64,000 nt of DNA, taken from assembly GCA_013400975.1 (NCBI GenBank), contig WBMZ01015597.1, positions 1 through 64,000 on the forward strand, in the 5' to 3' direction. Each line of letters opens with the position of its first letter. Positions within the stretch are counted from its first letter, which is position 1. The notes below the pieces were generated by a model that was not told the DNA's origin, did not search any database, and saw only the letters and a program-made list of their open reading frames with translations. The translations under genes were made by a program, and so were the position numbers. Origin of the DNA: Atrichornis clamosus. Its lineage: Eukaryota; Chordata; Aves; Passeriformes; Menuridae. Shown in pieces: positions 49,701-60,215 of this stretch.

Positions 49701-52700
49701 GAATGTGGGTTTAGTATTTTTTGCTTACTCTGTATTGAAATTCTTCCAGGTATAACAGGGTAGATTGTATTTAAGAAGAAGTAGTTGTGTATATAATATG
49801 TTGATACTGTCAAGCATCATAAATGAAGAGCAATTGGGCAGGGTCAGAACTGTCTTCAAGAACAAAAATTGAGCTGCAAAATGTCGTTATGGTGGGTTAA
49901 AAGGTGCAAAATTGAGTGTACAAAGGACCTGGAACTCACGCAAGAGAAGTGATTTACTACAGCTTAATGGGATTGTGCATGATAGATAATTCACATGTGC
50001 ATTTTGAGCACATGGCAAATGTGACAGAATTTGCTAAGTTACAACAGCTGACTCATTTGTCCAAGTGCTGAGAACATCCATAGGCAATCCTGACTTCAGC
50101 TTGAAATTGAGGTCTTGATTCCTTTTGTGTATTGAAAATCCCATTATACTCTTTATGGATAACCATAATCCATAAAGATTATGGTTCTTGTGTTCTGGAT
50201 GCGTTTCTCTAGTTATTTGTGTCTTCTGTGCAGCTCTAGTTGCAATTTTTTTCCATTGCCTTAACCTGTAGATCCTAAACATTTTGGTCCTGCAAGCTAC
50301 TGTTCTGTTTGGGAATGCCAGCAGAATGCCTTCTTGCAGTGGAGAGCTCAGATGTCTCACTTAATGTTTCACAAAATGTTATAAAACACCGTGTTAATGC
50401 AGACTTGCCTTCTGTGATCTCAGGTGACCGGGTCATAGACGTAGGGTCGGAGTGGAGAACGTTCAGCAATGACAAAGCAACAAAAGATCCATCTCGAGTT
50501 GGGGATACCCAGAATCCTTTGCTGAGTGATGGTGACTTGAGTACAATGATTGGCAAGGTAACACTTCAAATACTCAATTTTACTAAGTATGAGTGTTAAG
50601 TACAAGATTGTATGTTCATAGGGAAACTATTCAGCATATGTGTTTATGAAGATTTTGCCTGAACTGAACTTGTACATTTCAACAGTGTATAACATGTGGC
50701 CCTTTCCTGGGGATAGCAGGAAAGGGCCAATCTTTGCCAAAATAAAAAGTTTACAGTGCTGTGGAGTTACTGCTGCTGGGTGTATGCTGCTTTAAATAGG
50801 AAAGTTGATGTTGCAGTTTTTAAAGAAGCACTTTGACTTAGCAAGTGTATTTGAGATGATTCTGAAATAACAGATACTTAATTTTAAGATGTCAATAGGT
50901 AGTCCTGCCATTTTTTTTGGTAGTAAAATCTGTATCAGATTCATATCTCATGTTGTACATGTTCTTCCAATTAATGTTAAAGCACTAAATGTAGAACCCT
51001 TTCATGGTGTGAGTGCCCCAGAGGAAAGTATTCAATCTATATCCGGGTTGAAATTTCATAGCGCAGTCATATCCTGCTGTTTCCCATGAGAGCAAGTAAG
51101 ATTAGTCACACAAATGCATTTTCTTTAATGAAGTAGTGACCCAGGTAAGTTTTCATTGTTGTACTTTCTGCTACATTTTTTACTGCAAAATCCAAATTAA
51201 TTTTTGTGGATTTCTTGAATGTTTCGTGAACAGTGGTGCTGTTGCTGATAAATAACTATTAAAACTGTTTTGCTGCTTTGTGTGTTGCATGACATACACA
51301 CCAGGACTTCAGACAAGTTTTTGTTCCGGTGGTGTTGCTAGGATGAAGCAGATGTGCCTGAATATGTATGGCTACGTAAAGGAAAGTGTGCAACGTACTT
51401 TTCATCCAAGACTTCTTCAAAGTGAGGAAGCAGACTAGTGAATCCTGATGGACAGCTAATCTTTCACTGTTAGTGAAAGAGAAACCTTCTGTTTGAGGAA
51501 TTGTCCAAGTAGATGCTTGTGTTTTGGACAAGTCCAAGCATTGCTGCCTGTCAGATTTTAGGTGGCTTTTGGAGTCCATTCAGGCAAACAAATTTCTGCA
51601 CTGCTACATTAAAAACATTGGTATTGCTAAGTGGCTCTGTGAAGCAGTGCTGTAGAAGTCGCTGGAATTTTAATGTCACTGGTGTAAGATCAGAAAGGTT
51701 GTCGTTCAGAGGGCTTCGACTTCTGTCACTGATGTGGTCAGCTGTGATAAAGATCAGAAATACACCTTTATAGGCAGTTGGAGAAATGGACTGTTTGCTA
51801 CAGGTTCACGTTGTTTGTCATTCGGGACTGTAAATAAAATGTTGGTTTCTCAGTTTCATTCAGTGGGTAGAATGACCTGAGCTCCTTTAGAACCTGCATG
51901 TTGGAAAAGACAAAAAATATTTCAGCTAAAGATGGATTTTGTATCCAGGTGAACAGTGACTTGTGCTGTTAACCCACTTCCCTTTGGAGGTTCAGATCCT
52001 AATTTAGAATAAGAGGGATGGCAGCTTCAGTGAGAGAATTAAAGTCACAAAGAAATTTCTGTGAAAACTAAAGTTTTCAGAGATGGACATTCAACTAATG
52101 AAACAGTTTTGCTGTTAAACAGAACATGCCAGAATAGGCATGACCAAACTTGCTGTAGCAAAGAGTGCCATTCCATGAAGACAAGATGCAGAAATGTTAG
52201 TGTGGCATGTTTCTGCATATGAGAACTGAGCACAAATGTCCAAGGAGTGGAACTGCCAGGATTGTGTTGGGGAATGTAGTGGGGACAGTCAGTCCGACGT
52301 TTTTTGCACAGGGAGGGATTGCAGAAGAGATGCATTATTTTCTATGGGAAGTTGAGAGTCCCTTTCACAAACCAGGATGTTTTCTGTACAAGAGTTCCTG
52401 TGTTTGTCTTGCCAGTAAGGAGGAGCTCTGGGATGTCAGCTCATTGATGTGGACTCTGTATCAGGGGGTGCTTTTTTTTCAGTCGTTTGGAAGCAAGAGA
52501 ATGGCTTATATCAGAAGATACTGAAGAAATCTTCTGTCAGTGCAGAAAGGGCATGAATTTTGCAGCAAAGATAACTAATCCTAGGAAATAGTACATTTCT
52601 CAAGCAGTCATCTGAACTCCCTGCCAGCAGTAGGCTGGGGTGCAGATTGACCTAGATATGCATGGTGGTTGAATAAGGGTGGAATTGGTGTAGTCATGAG

Positions 52701-55700
52701 GAGGGTAAGTAGTATCTGGCAGAGTACAGAACAACCTTTGTGAATTCCAGAGAGAGAAGCAAGGTAAGATTATTTTCCCAGTTAACAACAGTTCTTAGAA
52801 TGGCCCGGAGGGGACCCCTTGTTCATGTGCCAGAGATGGCTTTAGCCTTTTGTGTGGGAGAGGGAACAGGGCTGGTTTTTTCTGCTTGAGGTAGGACTCT
52901 AGATAATAGAATCTTTACAGCAGACCTGCTCCACCCTCCCAAAAACACCCCCAGCAAAAAAAACCCTAAAACCCAACCTGTGTTGTGGAGAATCCAAAAG
53001 AAAAGGACACTGATAATTTTCATGGCACATCATGTTAGAGATCTGTTGTAAACTCCTGGGAATGTTGGTGGAAGTGGAGTCTGAACAAGTTACAACACTA
53101 AAGTTCTGGTGCCTGGCTATTGCCTTGTAACAGTAAAGGAAGAGGGTCAGTTCTGCTTCACAGAGTGGTTTGTGATTCTTTCCTCTTGGAAGGTAGGAGG
53201 TGCTACTCTGGGGCTCCTCCTGCAGGGGGTGTGTGGTCTGTATCTGTTAGCAGCAGAGGAGAGGCTGCTCTGCCCGTGCAAAGGGATTAATTCCTAATTG
53301 GTTTTAGTACTTAAGGAACCCATCTGTCTGAGGCAGCAGCAGCCTGCATTGGAACAAAGATTAATTTTCCTGTGAAGAGGAGGGTGAGCGTAGTTGGCTG
53401 TGGTGGAATTGGTTTGAATTCTGCAGGCAGGTCTTCAGGATACTGGCACAGAACTGTAACCCTCTGAAATTAGATACCATGTGCTGCAGTTGATCTGATT
53501 ACAATACAGATCTGTTGGAGGCCTAGTGAAGTCTCACATTAATTGTGACTTGACTGCCAGAGTGTTGTAGTTATTTCTAAAATTCTTATGTAAAATTAAA
53601 GAAAAATAATGGAACAAGAAGCTTCTAGATCTGCTTTGATACAAGGAACTCTTCTATGAATCTAAAAGAAACTGTAAGTTTTGTTTCCTATCATGTGGAA
53701 AACATTGTCTTCTGTCACCCTTGGTAGTTAATTGATTCCTTTTTGTAGTAACTGCAATGCCAAGAGAACTTCCATTGGTTGAACAAAGAACTAATGCAAT
53801 CTCTTGGCATAGAATTCCTGTGCTTTGATCAGGTATCTCTGAAAGGAAGCTGGCTGTTGTGAAACTCTATGTCCTGAAGATTCTGGAAGTGCTATATTGA
53901 TAAGCAACGACAAGATATCAGGGGCTGATGATTGAAAAAGAAGAAAGGATCCATCAGACTGTATGAGCTGGTTGTACTGGGCAAGAAGACTGCTGGATCT
54001 GGGGGCATGCCTTGATGCTGTGGTTAACCACAAGTCAGTGATGTGGATGATGCTGGTGATACTTTCTGCCACTATGGGGGAAATACTGGCTGCCAACACT
54101 GTAAACCTAAACTCCACTGAGCCCTTTCAGAGATTGTCACTGTTTACTTGACTGCATTTTCTCACTTTAGCTACCTTGAAGGCAGTTTCCAGGATTGTAT
54201 CCATGAGGATTCTGTTCTATTTGAAAGCCAAACAGGTAGAACTCCTGGCTTTGACAGATACTTTACTTGCTGAGATGGTAAAGATTAAAGTAGATGTCTC
54301 ATAAAGGCCACAACAGTAAACCACATGATTCTTAAAGTTTATTTTATTTCAGTTAAAATTATGTTGCTTCTGTTTTTTTCCATGAAGGGAAAGGGACTCC
54401 TAACATGGTTGTCCAGGGCTGAAGAACAAAGCATTGTCCCTCAGTTGAAAGCTCCAGAAGGAAAGTAGATGGTTTATTTAAATAACAAATGCAGGAAGAA
54501 TTGCTGTGGCTTATGTAAACAATTGAGATGGAGGACTGTTTTCCACCCCTTTTATAGTTGCGAGCTGTATATTGGGTATGGCTCTTGGAGAGTGCTCATA
54601 TCAGCAGGGTAAAATCTTTGTCTAGTTCCACTCCGTGGCACCTAGTAGATGGTGGGATGTTTTTTATTTTTTGGTTCTCCTTAACCAGTGGACCAGGGAG
54701 AATCAGAATCCTTGCTGGTCCCGGGACAGAGCAGCAGTTCCTGGTAGAGCACTGTCTGCTACAAAGCCTGACCAGACAAGGACTGGAGACTTGCTGTTGT
54801 TCGTGCTCACTCTTCTGGTATCTACAGTAGAGCACGTGCAGTTCCTGTAAGCATTTGTGCATAGCACTGGTCTAGGAGGCCATGAGAAACACAAATGTAA
54901 CACGCTGCAGGGAACAGGGGTGTGAGTGGTGGCCAGGAAGGAGTCTTTTGACCTGAGACTTCTGTATATTTTTGGCCAAGGGAAGTTCTGGCATAATTTT
55001 TGGGTGGAAGGCCTAGTGTTGCTCTTCGTGGCCTGAAGTTTGTCATGCTTTACTCTTGTTCTTTGTTTACCTTTATACCTTTGGAGTGTTGAAGATGTTC
55101 ATCCAGTCAAGGAAGTAGGATTGTCTTTGGAGCAGCCCTCTGCTAACTTGATGCCAGGATCACTTCTGGATGCTTGCTTCGTATGAAAGGATGTTTGAAA
55201 GAGTAGGAAAAAACCAAGAACAGTTCTGGAATCAGTTGTAGAGGCCTGTTCAAGCAGCTGGGGAGACTGGGGAGAGAGGGTTCTGTGCTGGAGTCCTCAG
55301 TCTCCACAGCATATCAAGGTGTGTGTGCACCACAGATCCTGTCTGAGCAGGGAGGGATCCACTGGGGCTGCTGGAAATGGGGTGTCATTGAGGCTTAGGG
55401 CACAGAAAGTGGAACGGTGGAAGTGAATGGTCAAGAGTGAGTGTTACTACTGTCAGCCAAAGAACATGTACTAAATGCAGAAGTGCACCACAGAGAGATT
55501 ACAAAATTAGAGGCTGCGTTAAAATAGAAGGGCAGTTCCCAAGAATATGGGTCAGGAAAGAAGAAACTGGGCAGCCTAGAAGAAAAAGGTGGTGCCAGGG
55601 CATGTTCTATCCTTTGTTCACTCTGTCCTTACCCCACTTGGTACAGCCTGGATACATTGCTGATTCTTCAACTTGAGAATTCTGTGTGCAAGTGCTTAGC

Positions 55701-58700
55701 CAGGTTATCAGGCAGTCACAGATCAAGACCTGCTTTATGCTTACTGGTTTTGGCAAAACACACAGTGCAGTAGTCGGGGTCTGCAGCGGCTTGTTTCAAT
55801 GACCAAGTCTGTCTGTGGTGAAACTTGGGTGCCCCTGCCCAGGTAAATCGTTTGAAGGTGCCAGCAAGGAATAAATGCTTACAGATTCAGGAAATCTAGG
55901 TTTCTACTCATGACAAATGTGAACAAGTGTTTTCCACTTGAAAGAACTTGGGGCCTCCTGTGTACTGTGACAACAAACCCATATGTAGACAGTATAAATT
56001 ACAGGCATTGCTCTTATCAACTGCTTGTTGTTGTCATCAGCTGTCACTAATCTGACATGGCATTATTTGTTAAAGACTTGTATTGGATTACTGGCTAATT
56101 GAAAACCTTAAACATTTTAGACCCTCTTGGTTGGACAAATTTGCATAGTTAATAGAAGTATGCAATTTGCATTATCAGTTGTAAGGGTCAAACAAAATGC
56201 ATGTTGGAAGCTCTTTTTGAAGTTGCCTGGTTGAGTTTGTGGCTCTCACTTCTCCTAAGACCTCAAGCTTTTCTTTTAAGAGGCCCATGGTTTTCCCATA
56301 AAGTCAAAATACGTGGATATTTCCATTTTCTGATTAAGACTTGCAACCTCTGGCAGGCAAGGTATCAAGCTGGGTTTGACTAGCTCATTGGTTTGGGTGT
56401 TCTCTTTGTCCATGCCTTGGCTATGATAGTTATCATTGTAACTTGTCTCCAGCTGGCCATAAAATTGTTTTTCTGACTTGCCAGTCTGCCACAGATGCAG
56501 CCCAAAGGACACAAGGGTTGCATAGAATGTTATCTTGGACCTCAGCATTGGTGACAGGAGTATTGACATGCACACATTGGCTATATATTGTTTTATTCTT
56601 TGAACTATTGTTACATTAGGGAAGAAAAAGCCCTAATCTGTGGTCTTTGGAAAGCAATTCATGATTTGAGACCTGGTGCAAAGTTATAGAACCTGTTGTG
56701 TGGAACAGTGCTTGATTGAATGATTTGCTTTCAGTGGTGTTTATTTGCAGGACTCTTTGAACTGATGCCTTGAATTAAAATGTATAAAGCCAGAAGATGT
56801 TTGCTCTTGAAGTGAGCAGGAAGTTGCTTGTGTTATTGATGATACAAATTTTTCTTTTCAGGGCACAGGTGCAGCAAGTTTTGATGAATTTGGGAATTCA
56901 AAGTACCAAAATCGCAGAACTATGAGCAGCTCTGATCGTGCAATGATGAATGCTTTTAAAGAAATTACGAACATGGCAGACAGAATCAACCTCCCTAGAA
57001 ATATAGTTGTAAGTTCATGTCTCCCTTCCTTAAATTGTTCTGGCATTGACTTAGTTAGCATAATATAATGAGCACATGAATTTTTGATATTGCTACTAAT
57101 TAAATGGCCTAGAGTTAATTAAATTTTGTCTTCTTGCGTTGAAGGATCGAACAAATAATTTATTCAAGCAAGTGTATGAGCAAAAGAGCCTGAAGGGAAG
57201 AAGTAATGATGCTATTGCTTCTGCTTGTCTCTACATAGCCTGTAGGCAAGAGGGGGTTCCAAGAACATTTAAGGGTAAGTTTTCAGTGATACAGATTCAA
57301 TTTTGCTATGAAGTAAAGGTTTAGTTACTGTCAGTGCAGATGGTTTTCTAATTCCTGGACTTTGTCAAATTGGTTGTTCTCAGCTGTAGCTTACTTTTGA
57401 GGGGAGGGTAGAGGGGTCTCTGAAAATGTGTTAGATTTGTAGAGTAGGCTCTTGGGCATGGGGGTTTTGGTCATAATGCATTAAAAAGAATTTAGCTTTT
57501 GAAACTTATTCTGAGTGTTAGTGAAACTTAAAAGGCATTGCTTTGATCAGAGGATGGGGGGGACTGTTGTAACTGAATTTGAACCAGCAGTTTTGTAGCA
57601 CATTTGTGCCAGCTTTTCCCTGACAGGGATGCAACTCTCTAGCATTGAGTACCAAATTCCCCTTACTAAGCAGGCTGTATTAATTAGCTCCTTATGATAA
57701 ATGTGCACTGATTGAAGTTTCACAAATGTTCAGAGCTTATTTAGTGATGGGGGCCTACATGACATTTGCCTTCTTTGTGGGTCTTAATATATTGAGAATC
57801 AAATTTGATTATTTTGGGGGAGCAAATGCTGTGAAGCCTAAAGTTTAATTTTTACTCTTTCTTTAGAAATATGTGCAGTGTCCAGGATTTCAAAGAAGGA
57901 AATAGGCCGGTGTTTTAAACTTATTTTGAAAGCTCTCGAAACCAGTGTTGATTTGATTACAACTGGAGACTTCATGTCACGATTCTGTTCTAATCTGGGT
58001 CTTCCCAAACAAGTACAAATGGCAGCAACACATATTGCTCGAAAAGCTGTGGAATTAGATTTGGTTCCTGGGAGAAGCCCTATCTCTGTAGCAGCTGCAG
58101 CTATTTACATGGCATCACAAGCTTCTTCAGAGAAAAGGACACAAAAAGGTAAAACTTGACTTTTTTTTGTTGGTTTTTGGTTTGCCATATCTGCTTGCAT
58201 GAAAGAAAATTGGATGAGATCTGTGCGAACAGTGATAAGCTCCATTCTAACTGCATCTAGCAAGGACCAAAGCAGGATCTCCCAGTCCCCAAAATGAACA
58301 TGGAGTAATTGGCTGTGCTTGGTGTAAACCAAGTTCATTTTCTTCTGGCACTAGGAGTTGGATTCTTGAATGCAATGGAGCAGTACGTTCAAATGAGCAT
58401 AATTTAAGTTCACCTATGCTGATATTTGCATGTGTATATTCTGCTGCTCTAAAATACTCCAAATGCAAACTTGGGGGCAGTTGCAGGTAGCACTTTGGCT
58501 TTGGGTTACATTGAGTCTTTAATCATTCCTGCAGCCAGGGAATCAACTGCGTTAGTACATGTCCCTTGACTTACTGTGAGCCTCTGGTAAAGATGGAAAG
58601 TGGTGGAATGGCAGGGTTTACTGTGGATCAGCTGGGCCATGATTCCCTGCTGGTAGGGCAGCCTGTGGGGAACCAGTAAGGAATTCAGGGCTGCTCTTGA

Positions 58701-59852
58701 GTCTCAGAGCAGCATGATCAACCCCTGGGGCTCAAGGGAATGAGGCCTACAGGGGGGCAATGCCTGGGGAAGGAAGGAAGCTAAAGCTGCAGTGGTTAGA
58801 ACTTGATGTGAGAAATTGATCCAAGTGCTGGTAGCTGGCTGGGGAAGCTCCACTGAACTGTCCAGTCCAGTTTGGTTCAGAAATGTTAAAAATGTAGTAA
58901 TTTCTTAGTGGAATGCTGCTTTTGGATGAAGAATAGCCTTTATCTGTCAGGTTGTGGTGTTTTGTTCTGCATTCCTAAGTGCTTGTGCCCCTGGGGCTTT
59001 CGTCCTCTTGGCACTTTGCTGGGCATGTGAGTGATCTGGAGCCCAGGCAGTGCCTTCATCCTTGCTCCTCCTGAGCTACTGGATTGTATCTCTCAAGCGT
59101 AATTGTTAAAATACAGCTGCCTGCCCTGGACACCATGACTTCATACTGCTCCAGTGTCCTCAGACAATGCAGTTCAAGGTTGAAATTCCTAACTTGATTA
59201 AATCTTGAATAAGTTTCTGTGCACCTCAAGCAAGTGTTCGGTCAGCTGGTTAGACAGTGCTCTGTGCCTCTGCCTTACTTCTCAGTGCATTTTAAGCTAA
59301 ATGTATTTAGTGTTTAACTGAAGGTATTGCTTTTTGTCTCTGGCTCCGTTTTTTTGCTTGTTTTTGCTTATATTTAATTAAAGCACAAAAATGAAGATTC
59401 AGAAGTTGATGACAATTAAAATATTCTGTTCATATGTAGAGTTTGTGGAAGATGTTTCTAATGACTTTTGCAGTCTTGGCCCTCTGTCAATTTGAAAGTG
59501 ATGTTATTCCAAGACTGATAGGGTCAGTTGAACTGTGGTACATGAGAGGACAGACTTACGTATGCCAAATATTAGTCACCACAGCTAAAACCATTCCTAC
59601 CAGGCTCTTGGGAGAGTTACAGATGAAGCAAATGTCTAGTCCTTCTTGATAAATTATTCTTGCTGGATTCTTAAATGGCAAAAGTAAAACCGAATCATTT
59701 TTCTTCTTTTTGTTGTAGAAATCGGTGATATTGCTGGCGTGGCTGATGTCACGATTAGACAGTCATACAGGCTGATCTATCCTCGAGCTCCAGATCTCTT
59801 CCCAGCAGACTTCAAGTTTGATACCCCAGTAGACAAATTACCACAGCTGTGA
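37746..59852 (+). CDS. GTF2B: General transcription factor TFIIB (7 coding exons)
   Basis: The coding exons are 37746-37762, 40220-40326, 50424-50557, 56862-57008, 57145-57274, 57867-58148 and 59719-59852. All are GT-AG and in phase, giving 951 bp and 316 residues, exactly the human length. TFIIB binds TBP-promoter DNA and recruits RNA polymerase II in the nucleus, helping start-site choice. Visible features are a zinc ribbon with Cys15, His18, Cys34 and Cys37, the conserved reader/linker segment with [10 protein letters not shown], and two cyclin-like folds from about residue 112 to the end. The protein ends [10 protein letters not shown]. By recollection it differs from human TFIIB at only about nine positions. 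The start GCGAGATGG has a strong context (G at -3 and +4). Nothing is broken. Confidence 0.98.
40220..40326 (+). CDS. GTF2B: GTF2B exon 2, zinc ribbon, residues 6-42
   Basis: Acceptor TTTTTCTTAG and donor G|GTAAGT bound the exon. It encodes [14 protein letters not shown] and then [12 protein letters not shown], holding all four zinc ligands (Cys15, His18, Cys34, Cys37). Residue 35, between the last two ligands, is Ser where I recall Pro in human. Confidence 0.96.
42609..42648. repeat. Poly-T and GT simple repeat
   Basis: Two T runs of 14 and 11 separated by AA are followed by a short GT repeat. It lies in GTF2B intron 2 and could be the tail of a minus-strand retroelement, but no body is recognisable. 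Confidence 0.7.
50151..50186. repeat. Two overlapping perfect 10-base inverted repeats
   Basis: CTTTATGGAT (50151-50160) pairs with ATCCATAAAG (50168-50177) across 7 bases. AACCATAATC (50161-50170) pairs with GATTATGGTT (50177-50186) across 6 bases. The stems overlap and so exclude each other. The site is 238 bases before GTF2B exon 3. Confidence 0.85.
50424..50557 (+). CDS. GTF2B: GTF2B exon 3, reader and linker, residues 42-86
   Basis: The exon encodes [33 protein letters not shown] and LSTMIGK. This is the segment that enters the polymerase cleft in family structures. Donor AAG|GTAACA is slightly weak. Perfect inverted repeats lie in both flanking introns. Confidence 0.97.
50558..56861 (+). 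other. GTF2B: GTF2B intron 3
   Basis: About 6.3 kb, somewhat GC-richer than intron 2, with open frames of up to about 110 codons on both strands that match nothing I recognise. Diverged retroelement fragments are possible but I cannot delimit any. Confidence 0.6.
50697..50729. repeat. Perfect 13-base-pair hairpin in GTF2B intron 3
   Basis: TGGCCCTTTCCTG at 50697-50709 is exactly complementary to CAGGAAAGGGCCA at 50717-50729, with a 7-base loop. Pairing does not extend further, so the stem is short for a microRNA precursor. It lies about 140 bases after the exon 3 donor. Confidence 0.88.
56862..57008 (+). CDS. GTF2B: GTF2B exon 4, residues 87-135
   Basis: Forty-nine whole codons begin [19 protein letters not shown] after acceptor TTTTCAG and end NLPRNIV before GTT|GTAAGT. 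They cover the linker end and the start of the first cyclin fold. Confidence 0.97.
57145..57274 (+). CDS. GTF2B: GTF2B exon 5, residues 136-179
   Basis: The exon encodes [19 protein letters not shown] and then [17 protein letters not shown] of the first cyclin fold. The acceptor GTTGAAG has a poor pyrimidine tract. The donor G|GTAAGT leaves phase 1. Confidence 0.96.
57867..58148 (+). CDS. GTF2B: GTF2B exon 6, residues 179-273
   Basis: The largest coding exon runs from [18 protein letters not shown] through [18 protein letters not shown] to SSEKRTQK. It spans the end of the first and most of the second cyclin fold, with the TBP- and DNA-contacting helices. Acceptor TTCTTTAG and donor G|GTAAAA. 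Confidence 0.97.
58149..59718 (+). other. GTF2B: GTF2B intron 6
   Basis: A 1.57-kb intron with a GC-richer middle (about 58.5-59.1 kb). I see no gene, RNA or clear transposon end in it. Confidence 0.6.
59719..59852 (+). CDS. GTF2B: GTF2B exon 7, residues 273-316 and stop
   Basis: The exon encodes [18 protein letters not shown], the DNA-recognition helix region that reads the TFIIB recognition element, then [19 protein letters not shown] and TGA at 59850-59852. Confidence 0.97.
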
Positions 59853-59926
59853 GATTGCAGAGGGTTAATTTCTATTAAACCCCCCCCCCCCAAATCAACA
59901 AAAACAAACTCTTTATTTTTGCCTAT

Positions 59927-59932
59927 AATAAA
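59927..59932 (+). terminator. GTF2B: GTF2B candidate poly(A) signal (proximal)
   Basis: AATAAA lies 75 bases after the stop codon, in AT-rich sequence; cleavage here would give a very short 3' UTR. Confidence 0.55.
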
Positions 59933-60194
59933 GGATGTACAAAGTGTTAATATTGAGTCTTAATGTTGTGGAACTGGAGGATACGGAGATGGAGCATAAC
60001 TGCTGGAACACAGCACACATTCCAAGGGTAAACAAGCTCATTGTGTGGCATTTTGTATGTATATATTAGTGGAAGTAAATATTTAATGACTGTTGCAACA
60101 AATTTAATTTCATATTGTTGTACTTATTTAGATTTCTTTTGTAGGGATCTAGTAAGATGTATTTTGGAAAATTGAAAATATTGTGTAATTCCCA

Positions 60195-60200
60195 AATAAA
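60195..60200 (+). terminator. GTF2B: GTF2B candidate poly(A) signal (distal)
   Basis: AATAAA is followed within about 20-60 bases by GT-rich sequence (TTGTGGGT and TGTTGT words), as expected of a cleavage site. Confidence 0.55.
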
Positions 60201-60215
60201 CTGTTTTCCAAAAAC

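Larger units (their letters stand above)
40327..50423 (+). other. GTF2B: GTF2B intron 2
   Basis: About 10 kb of AT-rich intron, the largest in the gene. I see only short open frames and simple tracts, including the T/GT tract at 42.6 kb. An inverted-repeat cluster lies close to its 3' end. Confidence 0.7.
59853..60215 (+). other. GTF2B: GTF2B 3' UTR
   Basis: A C run at 59880-59891 follows the stop closely. AATAAA occurs at 59927-59932 and 60195-60200, so the 3' UTR may be about 95 or 365 bases long. The right limit is approximate. Confidence 0.65.

Noticed and set aside
50697..50729. MicroRNA precursor reading of the 13-bp hairpin
   Set aside because: The stem is far shorter than the 30 or so base pairs typical of a precursor, and pairing does not extend beyond it.
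53791..54151. Overlapping 108- and 62-codon frames on opposite strands in GTF2B intron 3
   Set aside because: Neither resembles a known protein; they are intronic and of chance length.
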